A stretch of DNA of 64,000 nucleotides from a bacterium (GCA_004299235.1 SCQL01000003.1:1-64000), one strand, 5' to 3'; positions 1 through 7,543 are shown, numbered from the stretch's first letter. Numbers and translations are program-made. The notes: generated by a model not told the origin, from the letters alone.

Positions 1-193
1 TGCCTGACGACCGGCCAGCCCACGTTAACAACGAGCTCCCTCGCACCAAAGAAAGTCGGGCCGTTCCCACCAAGCCCCATTTTCATTGCTGTCGGTTCAC
101 CCCGCGGGTGGCGTGTCGTTTACAGGCAGGGTTGTGCGCCGGTTTTTTGAACTCTAAGGTGAGCGGCGGTGTGCCGGTGGGGGAGGGCCGGCC

Positions 194-218
194 TGGAGGA
201 GGGAGGGCCCTCCCCAGG
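194..218. other. GC-rich palindrome downstream of small-protein gene
   Basis: A perfect 14-bp palindrome (GGGAGGGCCCTCCC, 201-214) lies inside a longer CCTGG...CCAGG inverted repeat, about 30 bases beyond the stop of the minus-strand gene ending at 244. It could fold at the end of that transcript, but there is no T run, so a terminator role is only a guess. I see no convincing gene in the remainder of 1-243. Confidence 0.3.
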
Positions 219-243
219 TGTGGGCGGCCCGGCTCGGTCGGGG

Positions 244-546
244 TTAGGGGCCGACCCTGGGGGTCGCGGGGGGCTTGCCCGGCAGCCGGCGCCACTGCCG
301 CGGCCCGACGCCGTTGTTCGGGTTCCCGGGTACGAACTCCACCGCCGTGGGCTTGACCATGCAGTTGTCCTTCCGCACGACGCTTCGCTCGCCGCCCTCG
401 TGGTGCTCGATCACAACCGTCCTCTCCAGCACGGCGCGCACGCGCACCTCCTTGCCATCGACGATCGCATTAAAGCCACCGCTGATCTCTTGGTTGGGTG
501 GAGGGACGATGCTGGCCAGCGAAACGAGATCAACGATCTTGCTCAT
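244..546 (-). CDS. Small conserved hypothetical protein (100 aa), paralogue of the 661-999 gene
   Basis: I do not recognise a family. The protein has no signal peptide or membrane segment. Its core (about residues 25-70) contains DGKEVRVRAVLERTVVIEHH, which closely matches DGRRVWVTAVLERTAVVEPA in the neighbouring minus-strand gene, so the two are paralogues, probably from a tandem duplication. The core alternates hydrophobic and charged residues, like a small beta-sheet domain. The C-terminal 30 residues are rich in Pro, Gly and Arg and look disordered. It is the last gene of a minus-strand run below dedA, about 115 bases from its paralogue. Expression as a protein is supported mainly by the paralogy. 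Confidence 0.6.
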   Translation of the reverse strand: MSKIVDLVSLASIVPPPNQEISGGFNAIVDGKEVRVRAVLERTVVIEHHEGGERSVVRKDNCMVKPTAVEFVPGNPNNGVGPRQWRRLPGKPPATPRVGP

Positions 547-660
547 GTGGTGGCTTCCTCGGGCTAGGCGGCGGTCGTCCGCCGCAGAATTAAAGCGCCG
601 ATTCTATTCGACAGCAGCAGATTTTACCAGAAGGCTCTCAGCAGACCTGAAGCTCACGCT

Positions 661-999
661 CTAGGCCGCCGAGCTGTGTTCCTGCATCCGCAGCTGGCGA
701 GCGGCCTCACGCCCTCGGCGCGCCGCTTCCTTGCTCGCCAGGTGGCGGACGCGAAGTTGGCTTGGGTCGACCATCAGGCGCCGGCGGTTGACCAAGACCT
801 TGGGCTCGCCCGGAGCGGGTTCGACCACGGCGGTTCGCTCGAGTACCGCGGTCACCCAGACGCGCCGTCCGTCAACCTCAGCCTCGAAGTCGGGGAGGAT
901 CTCGTCGTCTTCGTCCAGCGAGACGCTGTCCAGGCAGACGAGTTCAGTGCTGCTGTTCGACGGGCTGTCGAGGTCTTTGCGGTTTGAATCCATGTTCAT
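661..999 (-). CDS. Small conserved hypothetical protein (112 aa), paralogue of the 244-546 gene
   Basis: Unknown function. The N-terminal 35 residues are acidic and Ser-rich. They precede the shared core with the AVLERT motif, and the C-terminal 25 residues are basic and Ala/Arg-rich. The 5' end overlaps the 3' end of dedA (stop at 944) by about 55 bases in another frame; a second ATG six bases inside would shorten the overlap slightly. The overlap suggests cotranscription with dedA. The acidic head and basic tail differ from the paralogue, so only the central domain is conserved. Confidence 0.6.
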   Translation of the reverse strand: MNMDSNRKDLDSPSNSSTELVCLDSVSLDEDDEILPDFEAEVDGRRVWVTAVLERTAVVEPAPGEPKVLVNRRRLMVDPSQLRVRHLASKEAARRGREAARQLRMQEHSSAA

Positions 1000-1648
1000 A
1001 TGCCAGATACCCGATGGTGAGAAGAATCAAACCCAGCGCCAGCCAGGGGATCAGATGAGCCGGGAAAAGGTGAAAAAGCTCCCGGACGCGGGGCCCCAGC
1101 CGCCGTCCCAGCTCGAGGAAGATCGCGGCCCAGATCGACGCGGATATGAGTACGCACGGTACGAAAACCTTGTACGGGACCCCGAGTATTCCAGACAGGG
1201 CCGACAAAACGATCCGCATGCCTGGGATGTGGCGCCCGATGATGATCGTCCAGGGGCCCCAACGCCTGAACGTGCGCTCCGCCAGCGCGAGTTTTTCGTC
1301 CGTCACCCCGATGTACCGGCCGAATCGCTGAATGAACGGGCGGCCGTACCGGCGGCTGATGGTCAGGTTGCATGTGCTGCCCAGGACCGCGGCGCAGATG
1401 ACCGCCAGATAGGCCATCGGATAGGAGATGGCGCCGGTGGTCGTCAGGTAGCCCCCGTACGCGATGGCGGCGTCGCCGGGCGCGGGGAGCGGCACGCCGA
1501 TCTCCTCACTGAAGATGACGAAGAAGAGGCCGCCCATCTGGTGCTGCATGACGAAGACCCGCAACGCATGGGTCAGGGGCTCCAACCATTCAGGCTCTTG
1601 CAGCCAGCCGGGCAGGTTGTCGGAAAGAAAGGCAGCTAGCGCCAGCAT
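944..1648 (-). CDS. DedA/SNARE-associated family membrane protein
   Basis: An integral membrane protein of 234 residues, typical for the DedA family of undecaprenyl-phosphate or phospholipid flippase-like transporters. The family's re-entrant acidic motif is present (SEEIGVPLPAPGD, residues 47-59), as is the basic motif GRHIPGMR (138-145), followed by two C-terminal hydrophobic segments. A second DedA gene lies at 50201-50962; the two share the layout of both motifs. The start at 1648 is an ATG about 65 bases below lipB, and the 3' end overlaps the small gene downstream. The substrate cannot be told from sequence. Confidence 0.9.
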   Translation of the reverse strand: MLALAAFLSDNLPGWLQEPEWLEPLTHALRVFVMQHQMGGLFFVIFSEEIGVPLPAPGDAAIAYGGYLTTTGAISYPMAYLAVICAAVLGSTCNLTISRRYGRPFIQRFGRYIGVTDEKLALAERTFRRWGPWTIIIGRHIPGMRIVLSALSGILGVPYKVFVPCVLISASIWAAIFLELGRRLGPRVRELFHLFPAHLIPWLALGLILLTIGYLAYEHGFKPQRPRQPVEQQH

Positions 1649-1712
1649 GGGTAGTGCGCCTTCGTCGGCCCGAGGGGATTATAGGTGTTGAGTCCTTCGG
1701 CTCCCTGGGGGA

Positions 1713-2411
1713 CTACGCGAGGGCTGCCAGAACCTCCTGGCCGGCGCTCCACTCCGCCTCTGCCCCGAAGACACGTTCAAAGTGCCTGGTGTAGTCCCGC
1801 GCCGCGGTCTCGGGGTCGATGCGCCGCCCGCTGATCGCTTCCACCGACGTCGGGCGTTTCTCGACGTGTCCGCAGGGAATGATCCCGTCGAAGTACGTCA
1901 GGTCGGTCGTGAGGTTGAGTGCGAAGCCGTGGCTGACGATGGAACGGTTCAGCTTGACGCCGATGGCCGCCACCTTCTCGCCTTTTGACCACACGCCGGT
2001 CAGGCCCGGTTCGCCGGGTTGCGATTCGATGCCCAGCTCGTCCAGGTAGTCGATGAGCGAGCGTTCGAGCTTTTCGAGATACATCGGGATGGTCATGCCG
2101 AAATGGGTCAGGTCGAGGATGGGATATCCCACCAGCTGGCCGGGACCGTGATAGGTGGCCTCGCCACCGCGGTCCGACCAGATGACGTCCACCTGTCGCT
2201 TGGTCCGCTCGCCCTCATCCCACAGCAGGTGATCAGCGCTGGCGGCCTTGCCCATGGTGAAGACGTGCGGGTGCTCCAGCAGCAGCAGGGTGTCGGGAGC
2301 GCGGCCGTCGCGCCGGGCGGCAACGAGCTCCGCCTGGACGTCCCACGCCTCCCGGTACGGGGTTCTACCCAGCCAGCAGGTTCTTACGCGCTGGGACTTG
2401 TTCATCGGCAT
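1713..2411 (-). CDS. lipB: Octanoyltransferase LipB
   Basis: Transfers octanoyl from octanoyl-ACP to lipoyl domains, the first step of endogenous lipoate synthesis. It has the family signature RGGEATYHGPGQ (residues 81-92), the catalytic Lys in the GVKLNR context (about 153) and the catalytic Cys in IIPCGHV (about 180). Its 232 residues match the usual length. The 5' end overlaps the 3' end of lipA by about 45 bases; no closer start keeps the conserved LGRTPYREAWDVQ segment, so the overlap appears real. It is cotranscribed with the E2 gene and lipA, which supplies both the lipoyl acceptor and the sulfur-insertion step. Confidence 0.95.
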   Translation of the reverse strand: MPMNKSQRVRTCWLGRTPYREAWDVQAELVAARRDGRAPDTLLLLEHPHVFTMGKAASADHLLWDEGERTKRQVDVIWSDRGGEATYHGPGQLVGYPILDLTHFGMTIPMYLEKLERSLIDYLDELGIESQPGEPGLTGVWSKGEKVAAIGVKLNRSIVSHGFALNLTTDLTYFDGIIPCGHVEKRPTSVEAISGRRIDPETAARDYTRHFERVFGAEAEWSAGQEVLAALA

Positions 2412-3258
2412 GGTAGGAGGAGCGGACCAGCGGGCCGGCCTCGACGTGGCCGAAACCCATTTCGAGCGCCTGCTCTTTCAGGCGCACGAATTCTTCCGGC
2501 CGGTAGTAGCGGACGACCTCGGCATGTTTGCTCGACGGTCGCAGGTACTGACCGACCGTGAGCACGTCGATGTCGTGGGCCCGCATGTTGCGGAACACTT
2601 CGAGCAGCTCGTCTTCGGTTTCGCCCAGCCCGACCATCAGGCCCGATTTGCTCACCATGTGCGGCGCCAGCGTCTTGACGTGGCGCAGGAGCGCGAGGCT
2701 GTTGGCGTAAACCGCCTTGGGTCGGATCCGTGAATAGAGTCGCGGGACGGTCTCGGTGTTGTGATTGAAGATGTCCGGCCCGGCCTCGACCACGGTGCGC
2801 ACGGCCTCGAAGTCGCCCTGAAAGTCCGGCGTCAGAACCTCGATCGTCGTGCCGGGGCTGCGGCGGTGGATGGCCCGAATGGTGCGCGCGAAGATGCCCG
2901 CGCCCCCGTCCTTCAGGTCATCTCTGTCGACCGAGGTGATGACGGCGTGCTTGAGGCCGAGCTCGGCCACCGACTCGGCCACCCTCAGCGGTTCACCCAG
3001 GTCGAGCTCGGTCGGCCTGCCTGAGGTCACGGCGCAGAATCGGCACGCGCGAGTGCACACGTCTCCAAGGATCATGAAAGTCGCCGTGCGGCGGCTCCAG
3101 CAATCGAAGATGTTGGGACAGCGCGCCTCCTCGCACACCGTGTGCAGCCGGCTGCCGCGGACGATCTTCTTGAGGTCCTTGAAGTTCTCGCCCTCGGTGA
3201 CCCGCACGCGGATCCACGAGGGGATCGATGCCGGTCGCAGTGGCTCCGTTGTGCTCAC
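2365..3258 (-). CDS. lipA: Lipoyl synthase LipA (radical SAM)
   Basis: Inserts two sulfurs into protein-bound octanoyl groups. The auxiliary cluster cysteines appear as CX4CX5C (residues 42, 47, 53). The radical-SAM cysteines appear as CX3CX2C (68, 72, 75). The C-terminal RSSYHA motif that ligates the auxiliary cluster is present. At 297 residues it is full length. Its ATG overlaps the stop of the E2 gene (ATGA), and its own 3' end overlaps lipB, so E2, lipA and lipB form one translationally coupled operon. Confidence 0.97.
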   Translation of the reverse strand: MSTTEPLRPASIPSWIRVRVTEGENFKDLKKIVRGSRLHTVCEEARCPNIFDCWSRRTATFMILGDVCTRACRFCAVTSGRPTELDLGEPLRVAESVAELGLKHAVITSVDRDDLKDGGAGIFARTIRAIHRRSPGTTIEVLTPDFQGDFEAVRTVVEAGPDIFNHNTETVPRLYSRIRPKAVYANSLALLRHVKTLAPHMVSKSGLMVGLGETEDELLEVFRNMRAHDIDVLTVGQYLRPSSKHAEVVRYYRPEEFVRLKEQALEMGFGHVEAGPLVRSSYHADEQVPARKNLLAG

Positions 3259-4535
3259 AAGCGGATGCTACCGGGAGTCCATTCCTCGAGTCGCTTTTTG
3301 ATCGCGCCGAGGAACTGACCCGCCATCATGCCGTCGATTATTCGATGGTCGAAGCTGAGGCACATGTTCATCATGTGACGAACCGCGATTCCGTCGCCGA
3401 CGACCACCGGGCGCTTGACGATCGACTCCGTGGTCAGGATCGCCGCCTGCGGCTGGTTGATGATCGGCTGGCTGGCAATCGAGCCGGTCGCGCCGGTGTT
3501 GTTCAGCGTGAAGGTGCCACCTTGCACGTCCTCCGGCTTGAGCTGCTTGCCGCGCGCCCGCTCGATGAGATCGCTCAGCGACCTGACCAGGTCGGTGAAG
3601 CCCCGCTGGTCGGCATCTCTCAGCACCGGCACGATGAGACCGTCGGGGATCGAGACCGCGATACCCATGTTGATGTAGCGCTTCAGGATCACGCCCTCAT
3701 CGCTCCAGGTCGAGTTGAGCCAGGGGAACTGTTGGATGGCGTCACCAACGATCTGGACCACAAAGGGCAGGTAGGTGAGCGACACGCCGTGCCGGGCCTT
3801 GAAGCTCTCCTTCTCGACCTCTCGGTAACGGACCAGCGTGCTCACATCGACCTCCTGGAGGGTCCAGGCGTGAGGTGACGTGGCGAGGCTTCTCACCATG
3901 TGCTCTGCGATCGAGCGGCGCATGACGCTGAGCTTGACGAGCTCCTCTCGAGTGCCGTCGACACGCGCGGGGTGTGCGACCGGGCCCGGAGCAGGCTGCG
4001 CCGGAGCGGCGGCGGTGGGAGGCGCGGCGGTTGCCTGGCTCCCGGCCGTTGCCGCCAGGACGTCGTCGCGAGTGATGCGGCCGCCCATCCCGGTGCCGCG
4101 CAGGGCGGCGGCGTCGATGCCGTGCTCGGCCGCAAGCTTGCGCACGGCCGGCGAGAGGCGAGGGCGGTCATGGCCGCCATCCGCTGCCGCCGCCGGCGCC
4201 TCGACGCCAACCGAGCCGGGCGCCGGCCCGCTCGCGGCGACGGCCGGAACCTCTGGGGAAGCGACCCCGGGCTCGGTCGTCTTCGGAGCCGTGCCCGGCA
4301 CCTCGATCTGGGCGATGACCGCGCCGACCCGCACCGTCTCGCCTTCAGTGACGGCGATCTTCACCAGCTTGCCTTCAAACGGGGAGGGGATCTCAGCGTT
4401 CACCTTGTCCGTCACGACCTCGACCAGGGGCTCGTCGCGCCTGACGAAGTCGCCCTCGTGCTTGAGCCATTTGTCGACCGTGCCCTCGGTGACCGATTCA
4501 CCGAGCTGGGGCATCTTGATCTGGGCCAAGCCCAT
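3255..4535 (-). CDS. 2-oxoacid dehydrogenase E2 component (dihydrolipoyl acyltransferase)
   Basis: The acyltransferase core of a 2-oxoacid dehydrogenase complex. Domains in order: a lipoyl domain with the lipoylated Lys in VTDKVNAE (about residue 44), a Pro/Ala-rich linker, a peripheral-subunit-binding domain (about 125-160), a second linker, and a catalytic domain ending in the SFDHRIIDG active-site motif (His about 397, Asp about 401). One lipoyl domain and 426 residues fit either SucB or BkdB; sequence alone does not separate them and no E1 or E3 gene is in the window. A strong Shine-Dalgarno (AAGGAGGAG) precedes the ATG. The gene heads the lipA-lipB operon directly behind tRNA-Cys. Confidence 0.93.
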   Translation of the reverse strand: MGLAQIKMPQLGESVTEGTVDKWLKHEGDFVRRDEPLVEVVTDKVNAEIPSPFEGKLVKIAVTEGETVRVGAVIAQIEVPGTAPKTTEPGVASPEVPAVAASGPAPGSVGVEAPAAAADGGHDRPRLSPAVRKLAAEHGIDAAALRGTGMGGRITRDDVLAATAGSQATAAPPTAAAPAQPAPGPVAHPARVDGTREELVKLSVMRRSIAEHMVRSLATSPHAWTLQEVDVSTLVRYREVEKESFKARHGVSLTYLPFVVQIVGDAIQQFPWLNSTWSDEGVILKRYINMGIAVSIPDGLIVPVLRDADQRGFTDLVRSLSDLIERARGKQLKPEDVQGGTFTLNNTGATGSIASQPIINQPQAAILTTESIVKRPVVVGDGIAVRHMMNMCLSFDHRIIDGMMAGQFLGAIKKRLEEWTPGSIRL

Positions 4536-4562
4536 GCTGGCTCCTCCTTAGATGGTCGAGTA

Positions 4563-4636
4563 TGGAGGCGACGCCCAGAATCGAACTGGGGATGGAGGTT
4601 TTGCAGACCTCTGCCTTGCCACTTGGCTACGTCGCC
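4563..4636 (-). tRNA. tRNA-Cys (GCA)
   Basis: Read on the minus strand, the gene gives a full cloverleaf of 74 bases with acceptor stem GGCGACG/CGTCGCC, anticodon loop CTGCAAA (anticodon GCA), T arm with TTCGATT, discriminator T and an encoded CCA. It ends 27 bases before the E2 start and reads the same way, so it may share a transcript with the lipoate operon. The open frame reading across it on the plus strand is an artefact. Confidence 0.96.
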
Positions 4637-4683
4637 GCTATTTCGACGACGATTCTACCGTCGCCCCTGCTCAGCTTCGCGGT

Positions 4684-4689
4684 TAGGCT
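4684..4689 (+). promoter_or_regulatory. Candidate -10 element TAGGCT, leaderless start
   Basis: TAGGCT lies 10 bases before the GTG chosen for the flavin reductase gene. This matches the spacing rule seen in front of about a dozen other genes here and helps place that start downstream of the tRNA-Cys gene. Confidence 0.4.
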
Positions 4690-4699
4690 GTGGAAGCAC

Positions 4700-5173
4700 G
4701 TGCCAGCGCAGGAATTCCGCGACGTCATGGCGCGCCTCGCCTCCGGGGTCGTGGTCGTGAGCGCCCGCGTCGGGAACGGCTACCGGGGGCTCACGGCCAG
4801 CAGCCTGGTCTCAATCTCGACCGAGCCGCCGATGGTGCTGGTCGGCCTCGAGCGCGAGGCGGCGACGCGAGCGGCCGTGGTCGAGGGGAAGGCGTTCAAC
4901 GTGAGCGTCCTGACGCGATCACAGGAGTTCATCGCCGACCGCTTCGCCGGGCGGGCGCCGGCGATCGACACCCGGTGGCAGGGCGTGCCACACCGCTTGG
5001 GCGCCAACGGCATACCGCTCATCGAGGGCTGCGCCGCGTGGCTCGAATGCAGGCTCGTACAGGTCCATGCCGCCGGCGACCACGAGATCTGCGTCGGCGA
5101 GATCGAAGCCGCCATCAGGGGCTCGGGCGATCCGCTCATCCTGTGGGACCGCTCGTTCTGGACCCTCCGCTAG
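4700..5173 (+). CDS. Flavin reductase family protein (FMN-binding split barrel)
   Basis: A 157-residue single-domain protein of the flavin reductase-like family. Members reduce FMN or FAD with NAD(P)H, often for a partner monooxygenase, or serve as small FMN enzymes. Conserved features are the opening FRDVMARLASGVVVVSA, the GLTASSLVSIS nucleotide-binding stretch near residue 32 and FNVSVL further on. The open frame extends upstream across tRNA-Cys, so I place the start at the GTG at 4700, which also sits behind a TAGGCT hexamer. The 3' end overlaps the convergent zincin-like gene by 4 bases. The partner enzyme is not evident nearby. Confidence 0.85.
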   Translation: MPAQEFRDVMARLASGVVVVSARVGNGYRGLTASSLVSISTEPPMVLVGLEREAATRAAVVEGKAFNVSVLTRSQEFIADRFAGRAPAIDTRWQGVPHRLGANGIPLIEGCAAWLECRLVQVHAAGDHEICVGEIEAAIRGSGDPLILWDRSFWTLR

Positions 5174-5472
5174 TAGGGGAGGTCGTCCTCCTCCATCCCG
5201 AAGTGATGGCCGACCTCGTGAAGGATCGTCCGCCGCACCTCCGCGACCAGGTCCTCCATCGATCGGGCCGCCTCCTCGTGCGAGCGCTTGTACAGGGTGA
5301 TCCGCTCCGGCATCCCCTCACCGGCCGCGAGCGCTGTCGCCCCCTCGTACAGACCCATGAGGCCGTCGGGCGAGCTCTCCTCGAGGATGAAGACGGTGTT
5401 CTCGAGGTAGGGCCCGAAGGTTTCGGGGATCGAGTCCACGGCCGCCTGCGCGGCGGCCTCGAATTGCTTCAT
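5170..5472 (-). CDS. Zincin-like metallopeptidase family protein (MMP/DUF1025 type)
   Basis: A small protein (about 100 residues) with an HEVGHHFG zinc motif close to the C-terminus, followed by acidic residues, as in the possible metallopeptidase family PF06262. No substrate is known for that family. The start may be the ATG at 5472 or the in-frame ATG at 5484. Each ATG shares a CATG with one of the candidate starts of the divergent dehydrogenase gene, leaving essentially no intergenic DNA. The 3' end overlaps the flavin reductase stop. Confidence 0.8.
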   Translation of the reverse strand: MKQFEAAAQAAVDSIPETFGPYLENTVFILEESSPDGLMGLYEGATALAAGEGMPERITLYKRSHEEAARSMEDLVAEVRRTILHEVGHHFGMEEDDLPY

Positions 5473-5482
5473 GCTCACCCGC

Positions 5483-6343
5483 ATGCATGAATTGAAGCGT
5501 GTGCTGGTCGTCGGCGCCGGGACCATGGGATCCCAGATCGCACTGCAAACCGCGCTCGCGGGTCGTTACGAAGTCACGCTCGTCGACGCGGTGCCTGGTC
5601 AGCTGGAGCGCGCGCGCGCGCAGAACCGCCGCCTGCTCAGCCGATCGGTCGAGAAGGGACGGATCAATGAGGCCAAGGCGGCCGATGCTCTCGCGAGTAT
5701 CCGAGACTCGAGCGACCTCAGCTCCGCCGCCGCTGCCGCGGATCTGGTCATCGAAGCCGTGATCGAGGACTTCGACGCGAAGAAAGGCGTGTTCGAAGCG
5801 CTGGGAGCGCACGCCAAGAAGGACGCGATCCTCGCCAGCAACTCGAGCACCATCGCCATCAGCCGGCTCGCCGGCTTCACCGGCCGGCCCGAGCTGTGCT
5901 GCAACATGCACTTCTTCCACCCGGTCACCGTCATGCAGCTCTGCGAGGTCGTTCGCGGGCCCAAGACCGCGGACTCCGCCATCGAGGCGGCGATGGAATT
6001 CGTCCGCAGCATCGATCGCACCCCGGTGCTGCTGCAGAAGGAGATCTGGGGCTTCATCGTCAACCGCATCCTGTTCGCCGCCTCCGAGGAGGCCCTTCGT
6101 CTTCTGGAAGGTGGCTACGCCAGCGCCGAGGACATCGACGTCGCCGTGCAGAAGGGCTTGAACTGGCCTATGGGTCCCTTCCACCTTCTCGACTTCAGCG
6201 GCCTCGACATCTTCTATGGGGCGATGAAGGACCGGCACCGCCAGGGCGAGGGCGCCGACGCGCCGGCGCTACTGACCAAGCTGGTCGAAGCCGGCCACCT
6301 CGGCCGCAAGACCGGCAAAGGCTTTTTCGAGTACCCGAAGTAA
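5483..6343 (+). CDS. 3-hydroxyacyl-CoA dehydrogenase (3-hydroxybutyryl-CoA dehydrogenase type)
   Basis: NAD-dependent oxidation of 3-hydroxyacyl-CoA, in fatty-acid beta-oxidation or butyrate/PHB-type metabolism. The N-terminal Rossmann domain opens with VLVVGAGTMGSQIA. The middle holds SNSSTIAIS and the catalytic-His segment FHPVTVM. The C-terminal helical domain ends with GRKTGKGFFEY. At 286 residues it matches the short single-function enzymes rather than the FadB fusion. I choose the ATG at 5483 (MHELKRVLVVGAG); an in-frame ATG at 5471 adds four residues. Both overlap starts of the divergent metallopeptidase gene. Confidence 0.93.
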   Translation: MHELKRVLVVGAGTMGSQIALQTALAGRYEVTLVDAVPGQLERARAQNRRLLSRSVEKGRINEAKAADALASIRDSSDLSSAAAAADLVIEAVIEDFDAKKGVFEALGAHAKKDAILASNSSTIAISRLAGFTGRPELCCNMHFFHPVTVMQLCEVVRGPKTADSAIEAAMEFVRSIDRTPVLLQKEIWGFIVNRILFAASEEALRLLEGGYASAEDIDVAVQKGLNWPMGPFHLLDFSGLDIFYGAMKDRHRQGEGADAPALLTKLVEAGHLGRKTGKGFFEYPK

Positions 6344-6369
6344 CCGCCCGCCGGGGCAGAATTGGTGTT

Positions 6370-6442
6370 GCCCCCGTAGCCCAATGGCAGAGGCAGCCGG
6401 CTTAAACCCGGTCCAGCGCGGGTTCGACCCCCGCCGGGGGTA
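6370..6442 (+). tRNA. tRNA with anticodon UAA (Leu?) and short class I variable arm
   Basis: A complete cloverleaf of 73 bases: acceptor GCCCCCG/CGGGGGT (G1-T72 wobble), D arm with a 3-bp stem and GG in the loop, anticodon stem GCCGG/CCGGT around loop CTTAAAC, a 5-base variable region, T arm GCGGG-TTCGACC-CCCGC and discriminator A. CCA is not encoded. The 7-base loop places TAA at 34-36, so it would read UUA (Leu). Leucine tRNAs normally have a long variable arm and this has none, so the identity is uncertain. The next gene starts 32 bases downstream. Confidence 0.8.
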
Positions 6443-6460
6443 CGCCGTGGACCTTCGGCC

Positions 6461-6466
6461 TACAAT
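6461..6466 (+). promoter_or_regulatory. -10 element TACAAT, leaderless start
   Basis: TACAAT ends 8 bases before the ATG at 6475, and no Shine-Dalgarno is present. The surrounding bases (GGCCTACAATCG) resemble those before tatA (GGCCTATAATCG), which suggests the same promoter class. Confidence 0.55.
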
Positions 6467-6474
6467 CGACGGCA

Positions 6475-6813
6475 ATGGGCATCCACTCCGAAGAAGAACC
6501 CGACGACCCGGACGAGCCCGACGAGCCCGAGCAGCCCGGTCATCCTGGCGATGGCGCCGCGACCGCGCCCGGCCTGGTGCCCTCCGTGGGCCTGCCGGCC
6601 CGCGAGTGGGAGTACTCGACCCAGATTCTGACCGTGGCCCAGGTTGTCGATGGCGTCACGCTGGTCAAGCTCCTGAGGGAATCCGGCGCCGATGGCTGGG
6701 AGCTCGCCGACGTGCTCGACGGGGGGGATAAGCGCGTTCTCCTGATGAGGAGACCGAAGCGCTCAGCACGTGAGTCGCGGCGGGTAGGGTTCGCGCCTCC
6801 GACACACAACTGA
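6475..6813 (+). CDS. DUF4177-like small protein
   Basis: A 112-residue soluble protein. The first 40 residues are acidic with repeated Asp-Glu-Pro units. The second half (WEYSTQIL, then GADGWELADVL and LLMRRPKR) has the WEY...GWEL pattern of the DUF4177 beta-sheet family, whose function is unknown. It probably starts on a leaderless mRNA, because TACAAT ends 8 bases before the ATG. Its stop abuts the possible CTG start of the response regulator. Confidence 0.65.
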   Translation: MGIHSEEEPDDPDEPDEPEQPGHPGDGAATAPGLVPSVGLPAREWEYSTQILTVAQVVDGVTLVKLLRESGADGWELADVLDGGDKRVLLMRRPKRSARESRRVGFAPPTHN

Positions 6814-7532
6814 CCGCTGGGCCCGCCCGTCGAAGGCGGCGGATCCTGCTGATCGAGGACGACGCGCCGATCAGGATGCTGGTCGCCGAGGTGTGCCGGC
6901 TGCAGGGCCACGACGTGTTGGAGGCCGCCACCGGTGCCCAGGGCATCGAGCTGGCGACGAGCGCCCGGCCCGACCTGGTGCTCATCGACTGGGTGCTCCC
7001 CGACATCAGCGGCACGGAGGTGATCCGCGAGCTGCGCCGCCAGGACCTCCTCAGTCCGATGGTCATGCTCACCGGCCGCTCCGCCAAGATGGACGAGGTG
7101 GTCGGTCTGGAGGTCGGCGCCGACGACTACATCACCAAGCCGTTCGACTCACGCATCCTTGCGGCGCGGATCAACGCGCACCTGAGGCGGTCGGCGCTCA
7201 CGGAGACGGGAGGCACCAGGGAGGGTGTGCTCACGATCGGCCCTCTCCACATCGACAACGCGGCGCGGCGTGTGAAGATCGGCGAGGAGGAGATATCGCT
7301 GACGATGACCGAGTTCAACCTGCTCGCCGTGCTCGCCGCCAATCCGGAGCGCGTCCTCACCCGTGCACAGCTGCGCGACAAGGTCTGGGGTTATCCATAC
7401 GACCTGGACGACCACTCGGTCGACCCCCATGTGCAGCGTCTGCGCCGCAAGCTGACGGAGCGTGCGCATGCGGGCGTGAGCCTGGAGGCCGTTCCGGGCC
7501 TGGGTTACCGTCTCTCGGTCAAATCCGTTTGA
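6810..7532 (+). CDS. OmpR/PhoB-family response regulator (start uncertain, possibly CTG)
   Basis: A two-component response regulator: receiver domain (phosphoacceptor Asp in LVLIDWVLPD, conserved Lys in YITKPFD) followed by a winged-helix DNA-binding domain (SLTMTEFNLLAVL, VDPHVQRLRRKL, GLGYRL). The acidic pocket LLIEDD lies upstream of the first ATG (6876), so that ATG cannot be the true start. The frame is open back to a stop at 6771-6773 with no ATG, GTG or TTG. A CTG at 6810 overlaps the preceding TGA as CTGA and is my tentative start, though without a clear ribosome site. No histidine kinase gene lies nearby, so it is an orphan in this window. Confidence 0.85.
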   Translation: MTAGPARRRRRILLIEDDAPIRMLVAEVCRLQGHDVLEAATGAQGIELATSARPDLVLIDWVLPDISGTEVIRELRRQDLLSPMVMLTGRSAKMDEVVGLEVGADDYITKPFDSRILAARINAHLRRSALTETGGTREGVLTIGPLHIDNAARRVKIGEEEISLTMTEFNLLAVLAANPERVLTRAQLRDKVWGYPYDLDDHSVDPHVQRLRRKLTERAHAGVSLEAVPGLGYRLSVKSV

Positions 7533-7543
7533 ACCTCGGATAC

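Noticed and set aside
83-295. 70-residue minus-strand frame at the left edge
   Set aside because: It is Pro/Arg-rich, overlaps the better supported gene ending at 244, and has no domain or paralogue.
4562-4699. N-terminal extension of the flavin reductase reading frame across tRNA-Cys
   Set aside because: The stretch is the antisense of a perfect tRNA gene, and the family domain begins after the GTG at 4700.
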